Of a stretch of DNA of 64,000 nucleotides, positions 35,759-44,047 are shown one piece after another. The position numbers and the translations under genes were made by a program. The stretch covers positions 310,001 to 374,000 of the forward strand of contig CAWGCJ010000023.1 in the NCBI GenBank assembly GCA_963821095.1. Direction: 5' to 3'. Origin of the DNA: CAVPHV01 sp963821095 (GTDB taxonomy: Bacteria; Actinomycetota; Acidimicrobiia; Spongiisociales; UBA5794). Below the pieces are notes generated by a model. The model was given only the letters and a program-made list of their open reading frames with translations, was not told the DNA's origin and made no database searches. Position 1 is the stretch's first letter. Each line of letters begins with the position of its first letter.

Positions 35759-36205
35759 ATGACGCTGGATCGGGGGACGCTCGCCAAGATCGACCGCCAG
35801 GTCCTGTCGGCGTTGGATCACGGTCAAGGCGTGCAGTTGGTCAAGGTTCCGCTCTCAGAGGCGGTGTGGTCGACGTGGCGACGGTACTGCGATGCGCTCG
35901 GTGTGACGATGGGAGCGGGCATCGCCGGGTTGGTCGCCCACGAACTCGGCACCCTCGTGAACCAGGACGAGCATCACGGGGCGGTGTTCGCTCCAGAGAT
36001 GCAGCGCCAGCTCGTGGCCAGGTCCGCGGCCCTTGACGTCCGAGAACGCCGCCTCGACGAGCGAGAGCAGTCGCTGCAGGCGTCAGAGCGTCTCCTGCGG
36101 GCAAGAACCAGGCCGCTCGAGCTGCCGGGGAGACCGAGTGTCGGTCGCAATGATCCCTGCCCGTGCGGATCCGGCTTCAAATACAAGCGATGCCACGGCA
36201 GCTGA
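35759..36205 (+). CDS. Ribbon-helix-helix / coiled-coil / SEC-C zinc-motif protein
   Basis: 148 residues from the ATG at 35759 with a strong GGGGAGGTGAGG site. Residues ~30-70 have a strand then two helices (VQLVKVPLSEAVWSTWRRYC, VTMGAGIAGLVAHELG), resembling a ribbon-helix-helix DNA-binding unit. Residues ~95-125 are a charged coiled coil (DVRERRLDEREQSLQASERL). The end is a SEC-C motif, RNDPCPCGSGFKYKRCHG, binding zinc. SEC-C tails usually mediate protein contacts. The combination is uncommon to my knowledge. It may be the island's regulator; function is inferred, not known. Confidence 0.75.
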   Translation: MTLDRGTLAKIDRQVLSALDHGQGVQLVKVPLSEAVWSTWRRYCDALGVTMGAGIAGLVAHELGTLVNQDEHHGAVFAPEMQRQLVARSAALDVRERRLDEREQSLQASERLLRARTRPLELPGRPSVGRNDPCPCGSGFKYKRCHGS

Positions 36206-36332
36206 CTCCCGCTACTGAGAGTGAGATATGGATGTGTCCGGGATAATGCCGGATATGGGCGGCAGGAGAGAGAAACTCCTGAGAGGCAGTTGGAAGGGGG
36301 AGAAGGGCTCCATTCGTCCTGTCGATTCTGGG

Positions 36333-37724
36333 TCAGCCTCCGGCGTGCATCGTGTGATGGTCGGGAGCGTCCGGATTGTGCTTGGGCACGAAGTCGAGCG
36401 GAGCACCAACCGGAATCAACTCCTCGCGCTTGACCGACTCGGCGAACTCCTGGCCGAGTCGGGCGGCGTGGTCGATCACCCACGAGTGGAAGTACTTGCT
36501 GTACGGCTCGCGTTCTTTGGGGTCGATGTCGAGGTTGATGATCGCAGGGAAAGGCCGGTCGGACACCGGGTCGGACAGGTACTTCTGTTGCTTCAGGGAC
36601 AACTTGAAGTTGCGCCACTTGACGCCGTACAACTGGTCGGCGTTCCAGTAGAGGAAACCTTCCCGGTTCGATTCATCCTGCTCACCGGCGAGCCAGGCCG
36701 TCTGATCCACACCGTCGATCTCGCGGTCGCCGGGCACGTCGATGCCGGCCGCGTTGGCCAACGTCGTGTACCAGTCGGTGCAGTGCATGATCTCGTTGCT
36801 CTTCGTGCCTGCAGCGAACTGTCCGGGCCATTGAGCGATGCACGGCGTCCGGAGCGATCCTTCCATCCCGGTGAAGTACGAGCCCTCCCAGAAACCTGCC
36901 GTTCCTCGATCCGGACGGAACTCCTCGTTGCCATTGTCCCCAGCGAAGATAACGATCGTGTTCTCACGGAGGCCGAGATCGTCGAGCTTGTCGAGGATCA
37001 TGCCGAAGTCGCCGTCGAGTTGGAGCAGGCAGTCGGCCCAATCGCCGTGTCCGCTCGTGCCCTTGTACTCGTCGCGCGGATGGACCGGCATGTGCATCAG
37101 CGAATAGTTGTGATAGATGAGGAAGGGCTTGTCTCCGTCGGCTTGGCGTTCGAGGAAGTCCATGGTCCGTGTGTTCATTTCGACATCGACGTTGATCTTG
37201 AGGTCATAGTCGAGGACACCCAACTGTTCGATGGGTTCGCCCTTCTTGCCCTGATACATGTGCGCGACGGTGTCGCGTTCGGGGTCGTACCACGGGTCGT
37301 CGGTCCACAGGGCGGGATCCCAGGAGAACGGAGGGCCGTACCACTCATCGAAGCCGTGATCGGTCGGCCAACGCCCGTCGCCCTCGCCGATGTGCCACTT
37401 GCCCATACACAACGTGGCGTAACCGGCCTGAGAGAAGAGGTCGCCCATCGTCTTCTCCCAGGCAACGAGGCCACCGGGCATACCCGGCGCCGTCGCCTTG
37501 GTGTTGCCCGAACGAATCGAATAGCGGCCCGTCATGAGCGCAGAGCGGGTCGGGCTGCACTGCGCCTCAGGGGCGTAGTTCATCATCTGGAAGCCGTCAG
37601 CGGCGAACTCATCGATCCGCTTGGTATCCGCACCACGCAGGATGCCACCGCCGTAGCAACCCAACTCTCCGTAGCCGAGGTTATCGACGTGGAAAATCAG
37701 GATATTCGGTCTCGAATCAGACAT
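36333..37724 (-). CDS. Arylsulfatase-type sulfatase
   Basis: 463 residues from the ATG at 37724 (GGGAGG upstream). The metal-binding start is PNILIFHVDNLGYGELGCYG. The formylglycine motif is CSPTRSALMTGRY (CxPxR, with Cys as the residue to be modified), followed by CMGKWHIGE and FAGDNGNEE metal ligands. No clear signal peptide is seen, so a cytoplasmic enzyme is possible. It needs a formylglycine-generating enzyme, which is not in this window. Substrate unknown. It is cargo of the island. Confidence 0.92.
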   Translation of the reverse strand: MSDSRPNILIFHVDNLGYGELGCYGGGILRGADTKRIDEFAADGFQMMNYAPEAQCSPTRSALMTGRYSIRSGNTKATAPGMPGGLVAWEKTMGDLFSQAGYATLCMGKWHIGEGDGRWPTDHGFDEWYGPPFSWDPALWTDDPWYDPERDTVAHMYQGKKGEPIEQLGVLDYDLKINVDVEMNTRTMDFLERQADGDKPFLIYHNYSLMHMPVHPRDEYKGTSGHGDWADCLLQLDGDFGMILDKLDDLGLRENTIVIFAGDNGNEEFRPDRGTAGFWEGSYFTGMEGSLRTPCIAQWPGQFAAGTKSNEIMHCTDWYTTLANAAGIDVPGDREIDGVDQTAWLAGEQDESNREGFLYWNADQLYGVKWRNFKLSLKQQKYLSDPVSDRPFPAIINLDIDPKEREPYSKYFHSWVIDHAARLGQEFAESVKREELIPVGAPLDFVPKHNPDAPDHHTMHAGG

Positions 37725-38098
37725 GGCACAGCCTCCCTTGGCTTCCAGGGCAGCCCGGTACGTGCAAACCCTCACGGTCCACATAGAGTGGCGCAGGACT
37801 CAGACCCGCACACCACCCCATTCGGGTATCTCACACCGCCACACAATGCATGCGCGACCGAGGTATAGACATGCCAGCCCCCGACTTCGGCGACGGCAGT
37901 GGAACTATCGATCTCGGCGGCCCGAGTACCGTTGATGCGGAGGAGTTCGCCGCCGACGACGAGGCCTGCAGATACATCTTCACCGATGGTGGAATCGAAT
38001 TCGGCAACCTCTAGCTGGGCGCACATATCGCACGTCGAGGATTGCCGCTCGGCTGGCGGCGAGCACTCACCGTGGCCGTCGTGGCGTCGGGCGTCCAG
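37725..38098. other. Region between sulfatase and vapC, only a doubtful small frame
   Basis: A 47-codon + strand frame (37871-38014) reads as an acidic peptide (VDAEEFAADDEACRYIFTDG) with no ribosome site; it may be a gene remnant. Nothing else is evident. Confidence 0.4.
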
Positions 38099-38491
38099 TC
38101 AGGGTTCGATCCGGTTGGTGGTTGTGACGCGGTCGATGCTGCGATCGAAGGAGATGATGTCGGGTATTCCAGAGGCCTCAGCCGACGCTACGAGATACGC
38201 CTCGGCGAAGTCGATGCGATGGATCTCGTACACCTCGAGCGAGCGCAGCAGCAGAGCGGGATCCAGCGTCCGAATAGGCGGGTAGGCGATCACCGACCTC
38301 ACCAACCGGGCTACCTGGTCGGCGGGCACCTCGTAGAAGGACTCGAGCACGTAGACGACCTCGGCAACGATGAGGTCGGGGAGGAGCAACTCGTCTGCGT
38401 CGGCCAGGAATGCCGTGGCACGCCGTGCTTGGTCGGGAGGATCGCCGGTCAGATGCCTGATCAGGACGTTGGTGTCGACGAACGACGTCAC
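38099..38491 (-). CDS. vapC: VapC-type PIN-domain toxin ribonuclease
   Basis: 130 residues. The PIN fold is marked by SFVDTNVLIRHLTGD (first Asp), AEVVYVLES (Glu), IDFAEAYLVASAEASG (Asp) and IISFDRSIDRV (last Asp). These acidic residues bind Mg2+ for RNA cleavage. Its ATG overlaps the antitoxin stop by four bases. Typical VapBC module, likely stabilising the island. Confidence 0.93.
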   Translation of the reverse strand: MTSFVDTNVLIRHLTGDPPDQARRATAFLADADELLLPDLIVAEVVYVLESFYEVPADQVARLVRSVIAYPPIRTLDPALLLRSLEVYEIHRIDFAEAYLVASAEASGIPDIISFDRSIDRVTTTNRIEP

Positions 38492-38736
38492 CGACGCGCC
38501 TCAGCACGCGCCCGCCGGGTGCTGCGCCGCACCTCGTCCCAGGCCACTCCTCGTTTCGCAGCCGGTACCTCCACGGCGCCGGCCAGGTCGAGGAGGTTGG
38601 GGGTCTTGGCCAACAGGGCGCGGTGCTGTTCCACCCTGAATACGATCTGGTCGCCTTCGGTGATGCCGAGCGTGTCCCGGACTTCTTTGGGGATGGTGAT
38701 CTGGCCCTTCGACGTGACCTTGGCTGCGAGATCCAC
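38488..38736 (-). CDS. vapB: VapB-type AbrB/SpoVT antitoxin
   Basis: 82 residues from a GTG at 38736 with GGAG upstream. The AbrB-like swapped hairpin is AKVTSKGQITIPKEVRDTLG, then EGDQIVFRVEQHRALL. The C-terminal basic tail probably wraps the toxin. An 8-bp inverted repeat just upstream is a likely operator for the VapBC complex. Confidence 0.9.
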   Translation of the reverse strand: MDLAAKVTSKGQITIPKEVRDTLGITEGDQIVFRVEQHRALLAKTPNLLDLAGAVEVPAAKRGVAWDEVRRSTRRARAEARR

Positions 38737-38746
38737 TCTGAGCAAC

Positions 38747-38772
38747 TCCTTACTCAACTGACATAGTAAGGA
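38747..38772 (-). promoter_or_regulatory. Inverted repeat upstream of vapB, probable VapBC operator
   Basis: TCCTTACT and AGTAAGGA form perfect 8-bp arms with a 10-base spacer, ending ten bases before the vapB GTG. AbrB-type antitoxins bind such sites to autoregulate. Confidence 0.65.
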
Positions 38773-38846
38773 TACCGTGTGTTCTCGTAGATATCCATAG
38801 GCTGGAGATAGATTCCTGCCGCGGTTCGCGATATCGCCGGAGTCGA

Positions 38847-38866
38847 GAGTCCGCGAAGAGTCCGCG
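38847..38866 (+). repeat. Two GAGTCCGCG repeats near attR (candidate arm sites)
   Basis: Starts at 38847 and 38858, 11 bases apart, matching the triple repeat at 34074-34103 at the other end of the element. Confidence 0.5.
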
Positions 38867-38974
38867 GGAGAATGAAAAACGCTCCAAGACGATGAAAGCC
38901 AACCATCAGCATAAGCCCAGTTCAGAGGCCACAAAACGCTGAATCGCCAGGTCTCCAAGACCCCCTGATCCCGT

Positions 38975-39020
38975 CTGGGGGTCAAGAGGTCGCCGGTTCA
39001 AATCCGGCCAGCCCGACCAC
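38975..39020 (+). repeat. attR-like 46-bp direct repeat of tRNA-Pro 3' end
   Basis: Identical to 33959-34004. The preceding bases (CCCTGATCCCGT) do not match the tRNA, so this is a displaced 3' end and not a functional tRNA. They do match the decayed copy at 44202. It marks the right end of the first island. Confidence 0.9.
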
Positions 39021-39232
39021 CGGAAGCCCCTGGAGCCATTGAGGTTTCGGGGGTTTCCCACGTCGAAAGACTCGTTTGGCGAACAGCAGTTTCTTGGTGA
39101 TTTCTTGGCCGAATCTGCAATCGCAACCTGAGTTTGTGATTCACAGAGGGTTCGTGGATTGTGAATGCCGAGGTAGGTTCGCTCAGGCCAAGCCGGCACC
39201 TATCTGACGACGATCTCCAGCGGCTGATCGAC

Positions 39233-39817
39233 TCACTCGCCCAGGCCCGCATCCGACTCATCGAACCCGACTACCTTGAGGAGGTGAAGCAGTAGGTGTT
39301 GGCCCGTCGGATGTCGCCACTGCACCATCTCGTCGAGGTCCTTGGCCAACTCCGAGACTGGCGAATTGGACAACGACGCGATCCCGAGCGCCACCACCAA
39401 GCCCTCCGCCCTCCGAGTCGAGACGCCTCGCACATACGCCTCAGCCACGACTTGGACGAAGGCTCGCTCCGAACGGGTACGGGCATCGAGCAACCAGTCA
39501 GGGCAGTAGGAGCCCGCCCGCAACTTGGGGATCTTGAGATCAATCGATCCCACCCTCGTGTCCCACCGGCGGGTCCGATACCCATTGCGGCGATTCATCC
39601 GTTCTGGGGATCGCTCCCCATACCCGGCACCGCACACCACATTCGCCTCGGCGCCAATCAGGCCCTCAGCAAAGCTGCGCACCATCTCGCGCAACAAGTC
39701 GTTCTCGCCGGTCTCGAGCCGCTTGCGCAGCCATTCCAACGCGTCCATCCTCGTATCGATCAAGCGTTCCTCCTCACGGTCGCCTGTCAGCCGCCATGAG
39801 GCTGACGCGGTGATCAC
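39233..39817 (-). pseudogene. Truncated IS256-family (Mutator-type) transposase
   Basis: About 140-165 residues of a transposase normally near 400: LEWLRKRLETGENDLLREMV, GAGYGERSPERMNRRNGYRT, GSIDLKIPKLRAGSY and EAYVRGVSTRRAEGLVVALG are family blocks. Similarity stops after ELAKDLDEMV (near 39323); the remaining ~29 codons are unrelated. The catalytic acidic residues downstream are missing, so it cannot transpose. Confidence 0.85.
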
Positions 39818-39878
39818 CTATTCACGAGCATTTCCCGCCAATACACCCCGAACGCGGACGCAGCTGATCGGTGTTTCT

Positions 39879-40382
39879 GTGACGTTTGGATCGATTGAAT
39901 CGGACTTCACGATCACGCCCCGTCCTCCGTCGAAGCCCGGCGTGTACCTCTTGCTCGACGAGCCCAGGCGGGTCATGTATGTCGGGCTTGCGAGCGACCT
40001 CCAGGGTGTGCTGTACCGCTACCAGCACCTTGACGGGCGACAGGAGATGCATGACCGGATCGCCGACGGGGAAGCAACGTGGGTGTCGTGGACCGAATGC
40101 GTCCATCCAGCGTCTCCGCCCAGCTTGGAGGTGCTCGCCATCCGTCGTTATCAGCCCCCGTGGAACACGCAACACAACCCGACTCCGAGAACCTCGGACG
40201 ACGCCGTCGTGCTCGACGCCGAGGAGCAACGATGGCTATCGGACGCTCGACGTGAACTCGATGACCCCCTGAGTCGAATGACAGGCAGCCCGGTGTCAGC
40301 TGCGTTGCCGGATGCGACGGTCGAGACAGAGGCGATCGAAACGCCTCAAACGAGTATCTCCGCTGACAACGGAGTCTGTTGA
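39879..40382 (+). CDS. GIY-YIG-like nuclease-domain protein
   Basis: 167 residues from a GTG at 39879; the open frame extends upstream over the transposase remnant but those codons are antisense to it. The GIY-YIG fold is suggested by KPGVYLLLDEPRRVMYVGLA (GVY ... YVG), an Arg-containing helix (LYRYQHLDG), and the Glu/Asn end block SLEVLAIRRYQPPWNTQHN. The C-terminal tail is acidic and probably disordered. Role unknown: repair, mobile-element or defence nuclease are all possible. The start lacks a good ribosome site. Confidence 0.6.
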   Translation: MTFGSIESDFTITPRPPSKPGVYLLLDEPRRVMYVGLASDLQGVLYRYQHLDGRQEMHDRIADGEATWVSWTECVHPASPPSLEVLAIRRYQPPWNTQHNPTPRTSDDAVVLDAEEQRWLSDARRELDDPLSRMTGSPVSAALPDATVETEAIETPQTSISADNGVC

Positions 40383-40512
40383 GCGTTTCAGGCGGAATGA
40401 GACGCTCGAGAGAGTCATCCTCCTTGGCAATCGACTGCGTGAGTTAGTCCGCAAGGCTTTCGAGGACGGTGGTAGATTCCTCCGGAATCGATTTCACGAT
40501 TTGGAGGAGAAC

Positions 40513-40866
40513 ATGGACTGGGGCTACCTATTCACGAGTTTCGAGGGCCGTATCAACCGCGGCAAATTCTGGGCCGGCTACGTCGTGCTGTGGGTCGCCG
40601 CGGCGGTCGTGATCGCCATCTTGTCGGCTGCGCTCGGAGACTCGGCGGGCTTCTGGATCCTGTACCTGATCGCCGTTGTCATCATCTTCGTTGCCGGCCT
40701 TGCGGTTCAGATCAAGCGATGGCACGACCGGAACAAGTCCGGATGGTGGGTCCTGATCACACTGATCCCGATCATCGGCCCCATATGGGCGCTGATCGAG
40801 ACCGGAATCCTGCCGGGCACCCCGGGCCCGAACGACTACGGCCAGGATCCTCTGGCGTCAGGATGA
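40513..40866 (+). CDS. DUF805 membrane protein
   Basis: 117 residues from ATG 40513 preceded by TTGGAGGAGAAC. The family opening WGYLFTSFEGRINRGKFWAG is followed by three or four membrane spans, with the conserved VQIKRWHDRNKSGWWVLI loop and IPIIGPIWALIETGILPGT. Inner-membrane protein of unknown function, common on mobile or phage-linked DNA. Confidence 0.88.
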   Translation: MDWGYLFTSFEGRINRGKFWAGYVVLWVAAAVVIAILSAALGDSAGFWILYLIAVVIIFVAGLAVQIKRWHDRNKSGWWVLITLIPIIGPIWALIETGILPGTPGPNDYGQDPLASG

Positions 40867-40902
40867 ACGCGACCGGACATCAATCCGGCAACCCAAATAC
40901 CT

Positions 40903-41091
40903 GATTCGCCATCTGACCTGCGACACACACACGCAACGATTGCACTCGGTGCAGGCATTCATCCGAAGTTCGTCCAGGAGCGGCTCGGCCAATCCTCGGT
41001 CGCTGCGACGTTGGACATTTACTCGCACGCCGTGCCCGCTATCAACGAGGAGGCGGCGGAGACGATCTCCGAATTCGCGTTCGGAGCTTGA
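40903..41091 (+). pseudogene. C-terminal remnant of a tyrosine integrase
   Basis: The frame reads DLRHTHATIALGAGIHPKFV, LGQSSVAATLDIYSHAVP and ends at TGA 41091. It contains the His/Arg box and the catalytic Tyr but nothing of the upstream domains. It points away from tRNA-Pro. It suggests that the second island once had its own integrase. Confidence 0.75.
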
Positions 41092-41404
41092 CGTTTGCCT
41101 TCCGTTTGCGGCAGCGGACACGATCCCGTGGATCGCGAGCCAAGACACATCGAAACCCCCGCGATCAGGGGCTGTCGCATGAATGCGGGGGTCCTCGCGT
41201 TCGGTTGCGGTTTCGGCGATGATGCGCGCATGGTGAATGTGCGTCGTGTGGAGGTTAGTTGTTGTTGATGCCGCCGTCGTTGTCGGATGCCTGCCGCCCG
41301 CGTCCTACAGCAAGACGGGCGCCCCCACCAGGCCCATGATGAACGCGGACCGATCGCGGCTTCGCTGGACAACGTCTTTCGCCGCAACGACAAGGATCGC
41401 GCTC
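41092..41404. other. Region between integrase remnant and IS630
   Basis: A hairpin, ACCCCCGC (41155-41162) with GCGGGGGT (41185-41192), may be a terminator of the lost integrase. Short frames on both strands abut the insertion sequence; none is convincing as a gene, though one may have been interrupted by it. Confidence 0.45.
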
Positions 41405-42497
41405 TAGTGGTGTGTCGCGGATTCAGTGAGGGCGGCTCGTCCTCGTTTGACCTTGGTGATGATGTCGTCGATGGTTTTGGTCCAGATGAAGGGTTTGGGA
41501 TGGTCGTTCCAGTGTGAGGCCCACAGGTCGATGGTGTCCGCGAGTTCAACGATGGATGTGAAGCTGTTGTTGGTCAACGCCTTGCGGGTGAGCACCGAGA
41601 ACCAGGATTCGATCAGGTTGAGCCACGACGCCGAGGTGGGTGTGAAGTGCAGATGCCAGCGGGCACGCTTCGAGTCGGCAAGCCAGGTACGAACCGGTGC
41701 CGACTTGTGCGCCGAAAGGTTGTCCAACACGACATGCACATCGAGATGGCCAGGGACGTGGAGGTCGATGCGCTTGAAGAACGCCAGCACATCATCACCG
41801 GCGTGGCGTCGGCGGGTGTGGTGGAGCACCTCGCCGGTGGCGATATTCATCGCCGCGAAGAGGTCAACGGTGCCGTTGCGTTTGTAGTCATGGGTCATGG
41901 TGCGGCCACGGCCGGGTTTGATCGGCAACGACGGCTGGGTCCGGTCCAGGGCCTGGCACTGGGTCTTCTCATCGAAGGAGAACACCACCGCCCGTTCCGG
42001 CGGATCGAGATACAGGCCGACCACATCGACCAGCTTGGCCTCGAAGTCGGGGTCATTCGACAGCTTGAAGGTCTCGACCCGCCATGGCCGAAGGTTCCGG
42101 GCCCGCCAGATCCGGGCCACGGTGTCCTTGCCGACCCATGATGCTTAGCGCCCAGAGTGCGGGTCGACCAAGCAGTTGAACCATCATCAGGAACCGAATG
42201 CAGCGTGTCGTCCACAATGGCATCCACCACTGCCTGGGGAATCACGGGCTTGCGGCCCCGGCCCGCAGCGATCACCCCGATCCCATTGACACCCTGTTCG
42301 AGGAACCGATCCCGCCAGCGGGCCACCGTGTCCTGATGCGCACCAATCGACCGGGCGGTAGATCGGACCGAGGCGCCATCTGCGAGCGCCAACAAGGCGT
42401 TCGCCTGCACCACGGTCCGATGCGGCGCCACCGTTGAACGAGCTAACCGCTCAACCGTGGACCGATCCGACTCTGACATTTCCATGATCTGAACCAT
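41404..42497 (-). pseudogene. IS630-family DDE transposase in two frames
   Basis: The first part (from ATG 42497) has the helix-turn-helix region VRSTARSIGAHQDTVARWRD and reads to about KHHG near 42140. The rest lies in another frame, starting at GKDTVARIWRARNLRPW. It carries the DDE residues in VVFSFDEKTQC, HVVLDNLSAHKS and SASWLNLIESWFSVL. Joining them needs one inserted base, or a ribosomal frameshift. The stop TAG is formed by the TA target plus one flanking base. Confidence 0.85.
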
Positions 42498-42540
42498 GCC
42501 ACATCATACGCGCCCTAGCTATTTCTGCGACGGACCACTA
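41405..42540 (-). mobile_element. IS630-family insertion sequence, about 1.1 kb
   Basis: The ends are imperfect inverted repeats: TAGTGGTGTGTCGCGG at the left, and the right end reads on the opposite strand TAGTGGTCCGTCGCAG (about 16 of 22 positions match). Both ends carry TA, the dinucleotide target typical of IS630/Tc1. The element contains one transposase on the minus strand, split by a frameshift. Confidence 0.85.
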
Positions 42541-42679
42541 GGAAGCCATGTGCCTCATGGTGCTCCGTGGCCAGCCGCGCCAGCAGGGCCTGATGCCCCC
42601 GGGTCGTTGGGGCGTTGGCCTCTTCCCGATGCAACTCACCCGCTCGACGATGGGTGAGTCCGTGTGAGGAGGTCAGAGG

Positions 42680-42964
42680 ATGGATCATCACGAGGAACGC
42701 AGAGCTACCGCTATCGCCCGCATCACCGACAAGCGCGACTTCAGGAACCACGCTCTCGTCTACTGCGCCGTCAACACACTGCTCGTGGTCATTTGGGCAG
42801 TATCCGGTGCCGGCTACTTCTGGCCGATCTGGCCGATCGCAGGATGGGGCATCGCTCTCGCCCTCCACGCCTGGGGGACCTTCGGACAGAAGCCCATCTC
42901 CGAAGCCGACATCATCGAAGAGATGCACCGCGTCGAGAATCCGCCCAACCGCACGAATCCCTGA
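42680..42964 (+). CDS. 2TM-domain membrane protein
   Basis: 94 residues from ATG 42680 (GAGG seven to ten bases ahead). A basic N-terminus (KRDFRNHALVYCAVNTLLVV) leads into two membrane spans with WAVSGAGYFWPIWPIAGWGI between and within them, followed by HAWGTFGQKP. This is the 2TM/DUF pattern found alone or attached to sensor kinases. Function unknown. Confidence 0.82.
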   Translation: MDHHEERRATAIARITDKRDFRNHALVYCAVNTLLVVIWAVSGAGYFWPIWPIAGWGIALALHAWGTFGQKPISEADIIEEMHRVENPPNRTNP

Positions 42965-43010
42965 ACCGACGTTGTCGATGCCACCTGATGCCATGGACAG
43001 GGAGGTTGCC

Positions 43011-43433
43011 GTGACCCCCTCTCCATCAATCCAGGAGGCCAATCTCGACGTTGTGGTACAGGCCGGTACCCTCATCCACACCCGCTTCGTCGACCCCGAC
43101 GACGAGCTGTTCGCACCCGACTTCGTGTTCCACTACGTCAACCCGCACCTCGCCGAACTCGACGACGACCACCACGGTTCCGACGGCTTCCGCAGCTTCT
43201 TCGAACAACTGCATCAGGGAAGCGACACCGGCTTCCACAACGAGCCCCATTCGCTCACTCCGTACGGCGACGAACTTGTCGTGGCGTACGCAACCAACAC
43301 GGTGAGTTTCGGGGGTACCGCGCTGGACGTCGACGCGATCGTTGTGTGGCGGATCGTCGACGGGCGCATCAGCGAAGCGTGGGACATCCCAGCGATCAAC
43401 ACCGTGCGCCCGCATCAGTCGCGCACCGAATGA
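43011..43433 (+). CDS. SnoaL-like/NTF2-fold protein
   Basis: 140 residues from GTG 43011 with GGAGG six bases ahead; in-frame ATGs at 42978 and 42993 are alternatives. The alpha+beta-barrel pattern FAPDFVFHYVNPHLAELDDD, then GSDGFRSFFEQLHQ and IVVWRIVDGRISEAWDI fits SnoaL-like proteins (small cyclases, isomerases or ligand binders). No catalytic assignment is possible. Confidence 0.8.
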   Translation: MTPSPSIQEANLDVVVQAGTLIHTRFVDPDDELFAPDFVFHYVNPHLAELDDDHHGSDGFRSFFEQLHQGSDTGFHNEPHSLTPYGDELVVAYATNTVSFGGTALDVDAIVVWRIVDGRISEAWDIPAINTVRPHQSRTE

Positions 43434-43543
43434 GCCGGCGCCGCCTCGATCCTCGCTCGAGCGGACGCGCCGCAACAACGTTGCATACGAAGGCCTCCTC
43501 AGTGGCCCTACGTGGCACGATTCGCTGGTTGCTGAATCGGTTG

Positions 43544-43969
43544 CTACGTCACGTTGGTTCCCAGGCTATTCAGCCAAGAGCTGAAGCCGGCCGCGACTGT
43601 GGGTCCCTTTGACTTGAACTGACCCGTGACCTTTGCACCGCGTGCCGCGAGTCGATCCGCCATCTTCGGGAGGGTCTTGCCTGTGGCGAGGTCGTAGGTG
43701 ACAAAGGCGGCGGCAGGCTTGCCGTCGAGCGGGCCGAGTTTGTCGATGAACTCGAGTGTGGCCGGAGTCGGTCCCTGGAGGATGATGAAGAGCCCCTTGG
43801 TCCAGCTTCCTACGCATACCGCGTCGGCCTGGCTTACTGCGGCCGGATCGGCGTCGTGGATCGACGCCACGGTGCATTCGTGCCCAGCGGCGCGCGTCAT
43901 TTCGCCCATCTGTTCGGCTGCTGCCTTGGTCTTGCCTGTGGAACTGTCGTAGACAATGGCTACCTGCAT
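43544..43969 (-). CDS. Flavodoxin-family protein
   Basis: 141 residues from ATG 43969 with GGAG ahead. The FMN phosphate loop is VAIVYDSSTGKTKAAAEQMG, followed by ADAVCVGSWTKGLFIILQGP and AAAFVTYDLATGKTLPKMAD. Likely a small electron-transfer or FMN-binding protein; the YDSSTGKT loop matches MioC/WrbA-like members loosely. It faces the SnoaL gene tail-to-tail. Confidence 0.85.
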   Translation of the reverse strand: MQVAIVYDSSTGKTKAAAEQMGEMTRAAGHECTVASIHDADPAAVSQADAVCVGSWTKGLFIILQGPTPATLEFIDKLGPLDGKPAAAFVTYDLATGKTLPKMADRLAARGAKVTGQFKSKGPTVAAGFSSWLNSLGTNVT

Positions 43970-44047
43970 GGGGGCTCCTCCCGAGTGATTGCCAGGTCGG
44001 TGGTGCGTCTGCTGGACGATGCCAAGTTGCCGATCCATCGGCCGCAC

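Larger units (their letters stand above)
38774..39160. other. Non-coding end of island 1 including attR
   Basis: It holds two GAGTCCGCG repeats (38847-38866) and the 46-bp tRNA-derived repeat (38975-39020). The rest has no supported gene. Beyond it a 44-codon + strand frame (39161-39295, reading HLSDDDLQRLIDSLAQARIR) could encode a small protein or be a remnant; no start signal is convincing. Confidence 0.5.

Noticed and set aside
36228..37868. 546-residue plus-strand frame over the sulfatase
   Set aside because: It runs antisense to a sulfatase with all family motifs and has no recognisable domain.
38975..39020. Possible second tRNA-Pro
   Set aside because: Only the 3' half is present; no acceptor 5' strand or D arm, so it is an attachment-site copy.
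41285..41404. Possible gene interrupted by the IS630 element
   Set aside because: Frames on both strands look weakly coding next to the left end, but joining them across the element to 42541 gives no coherent protein.
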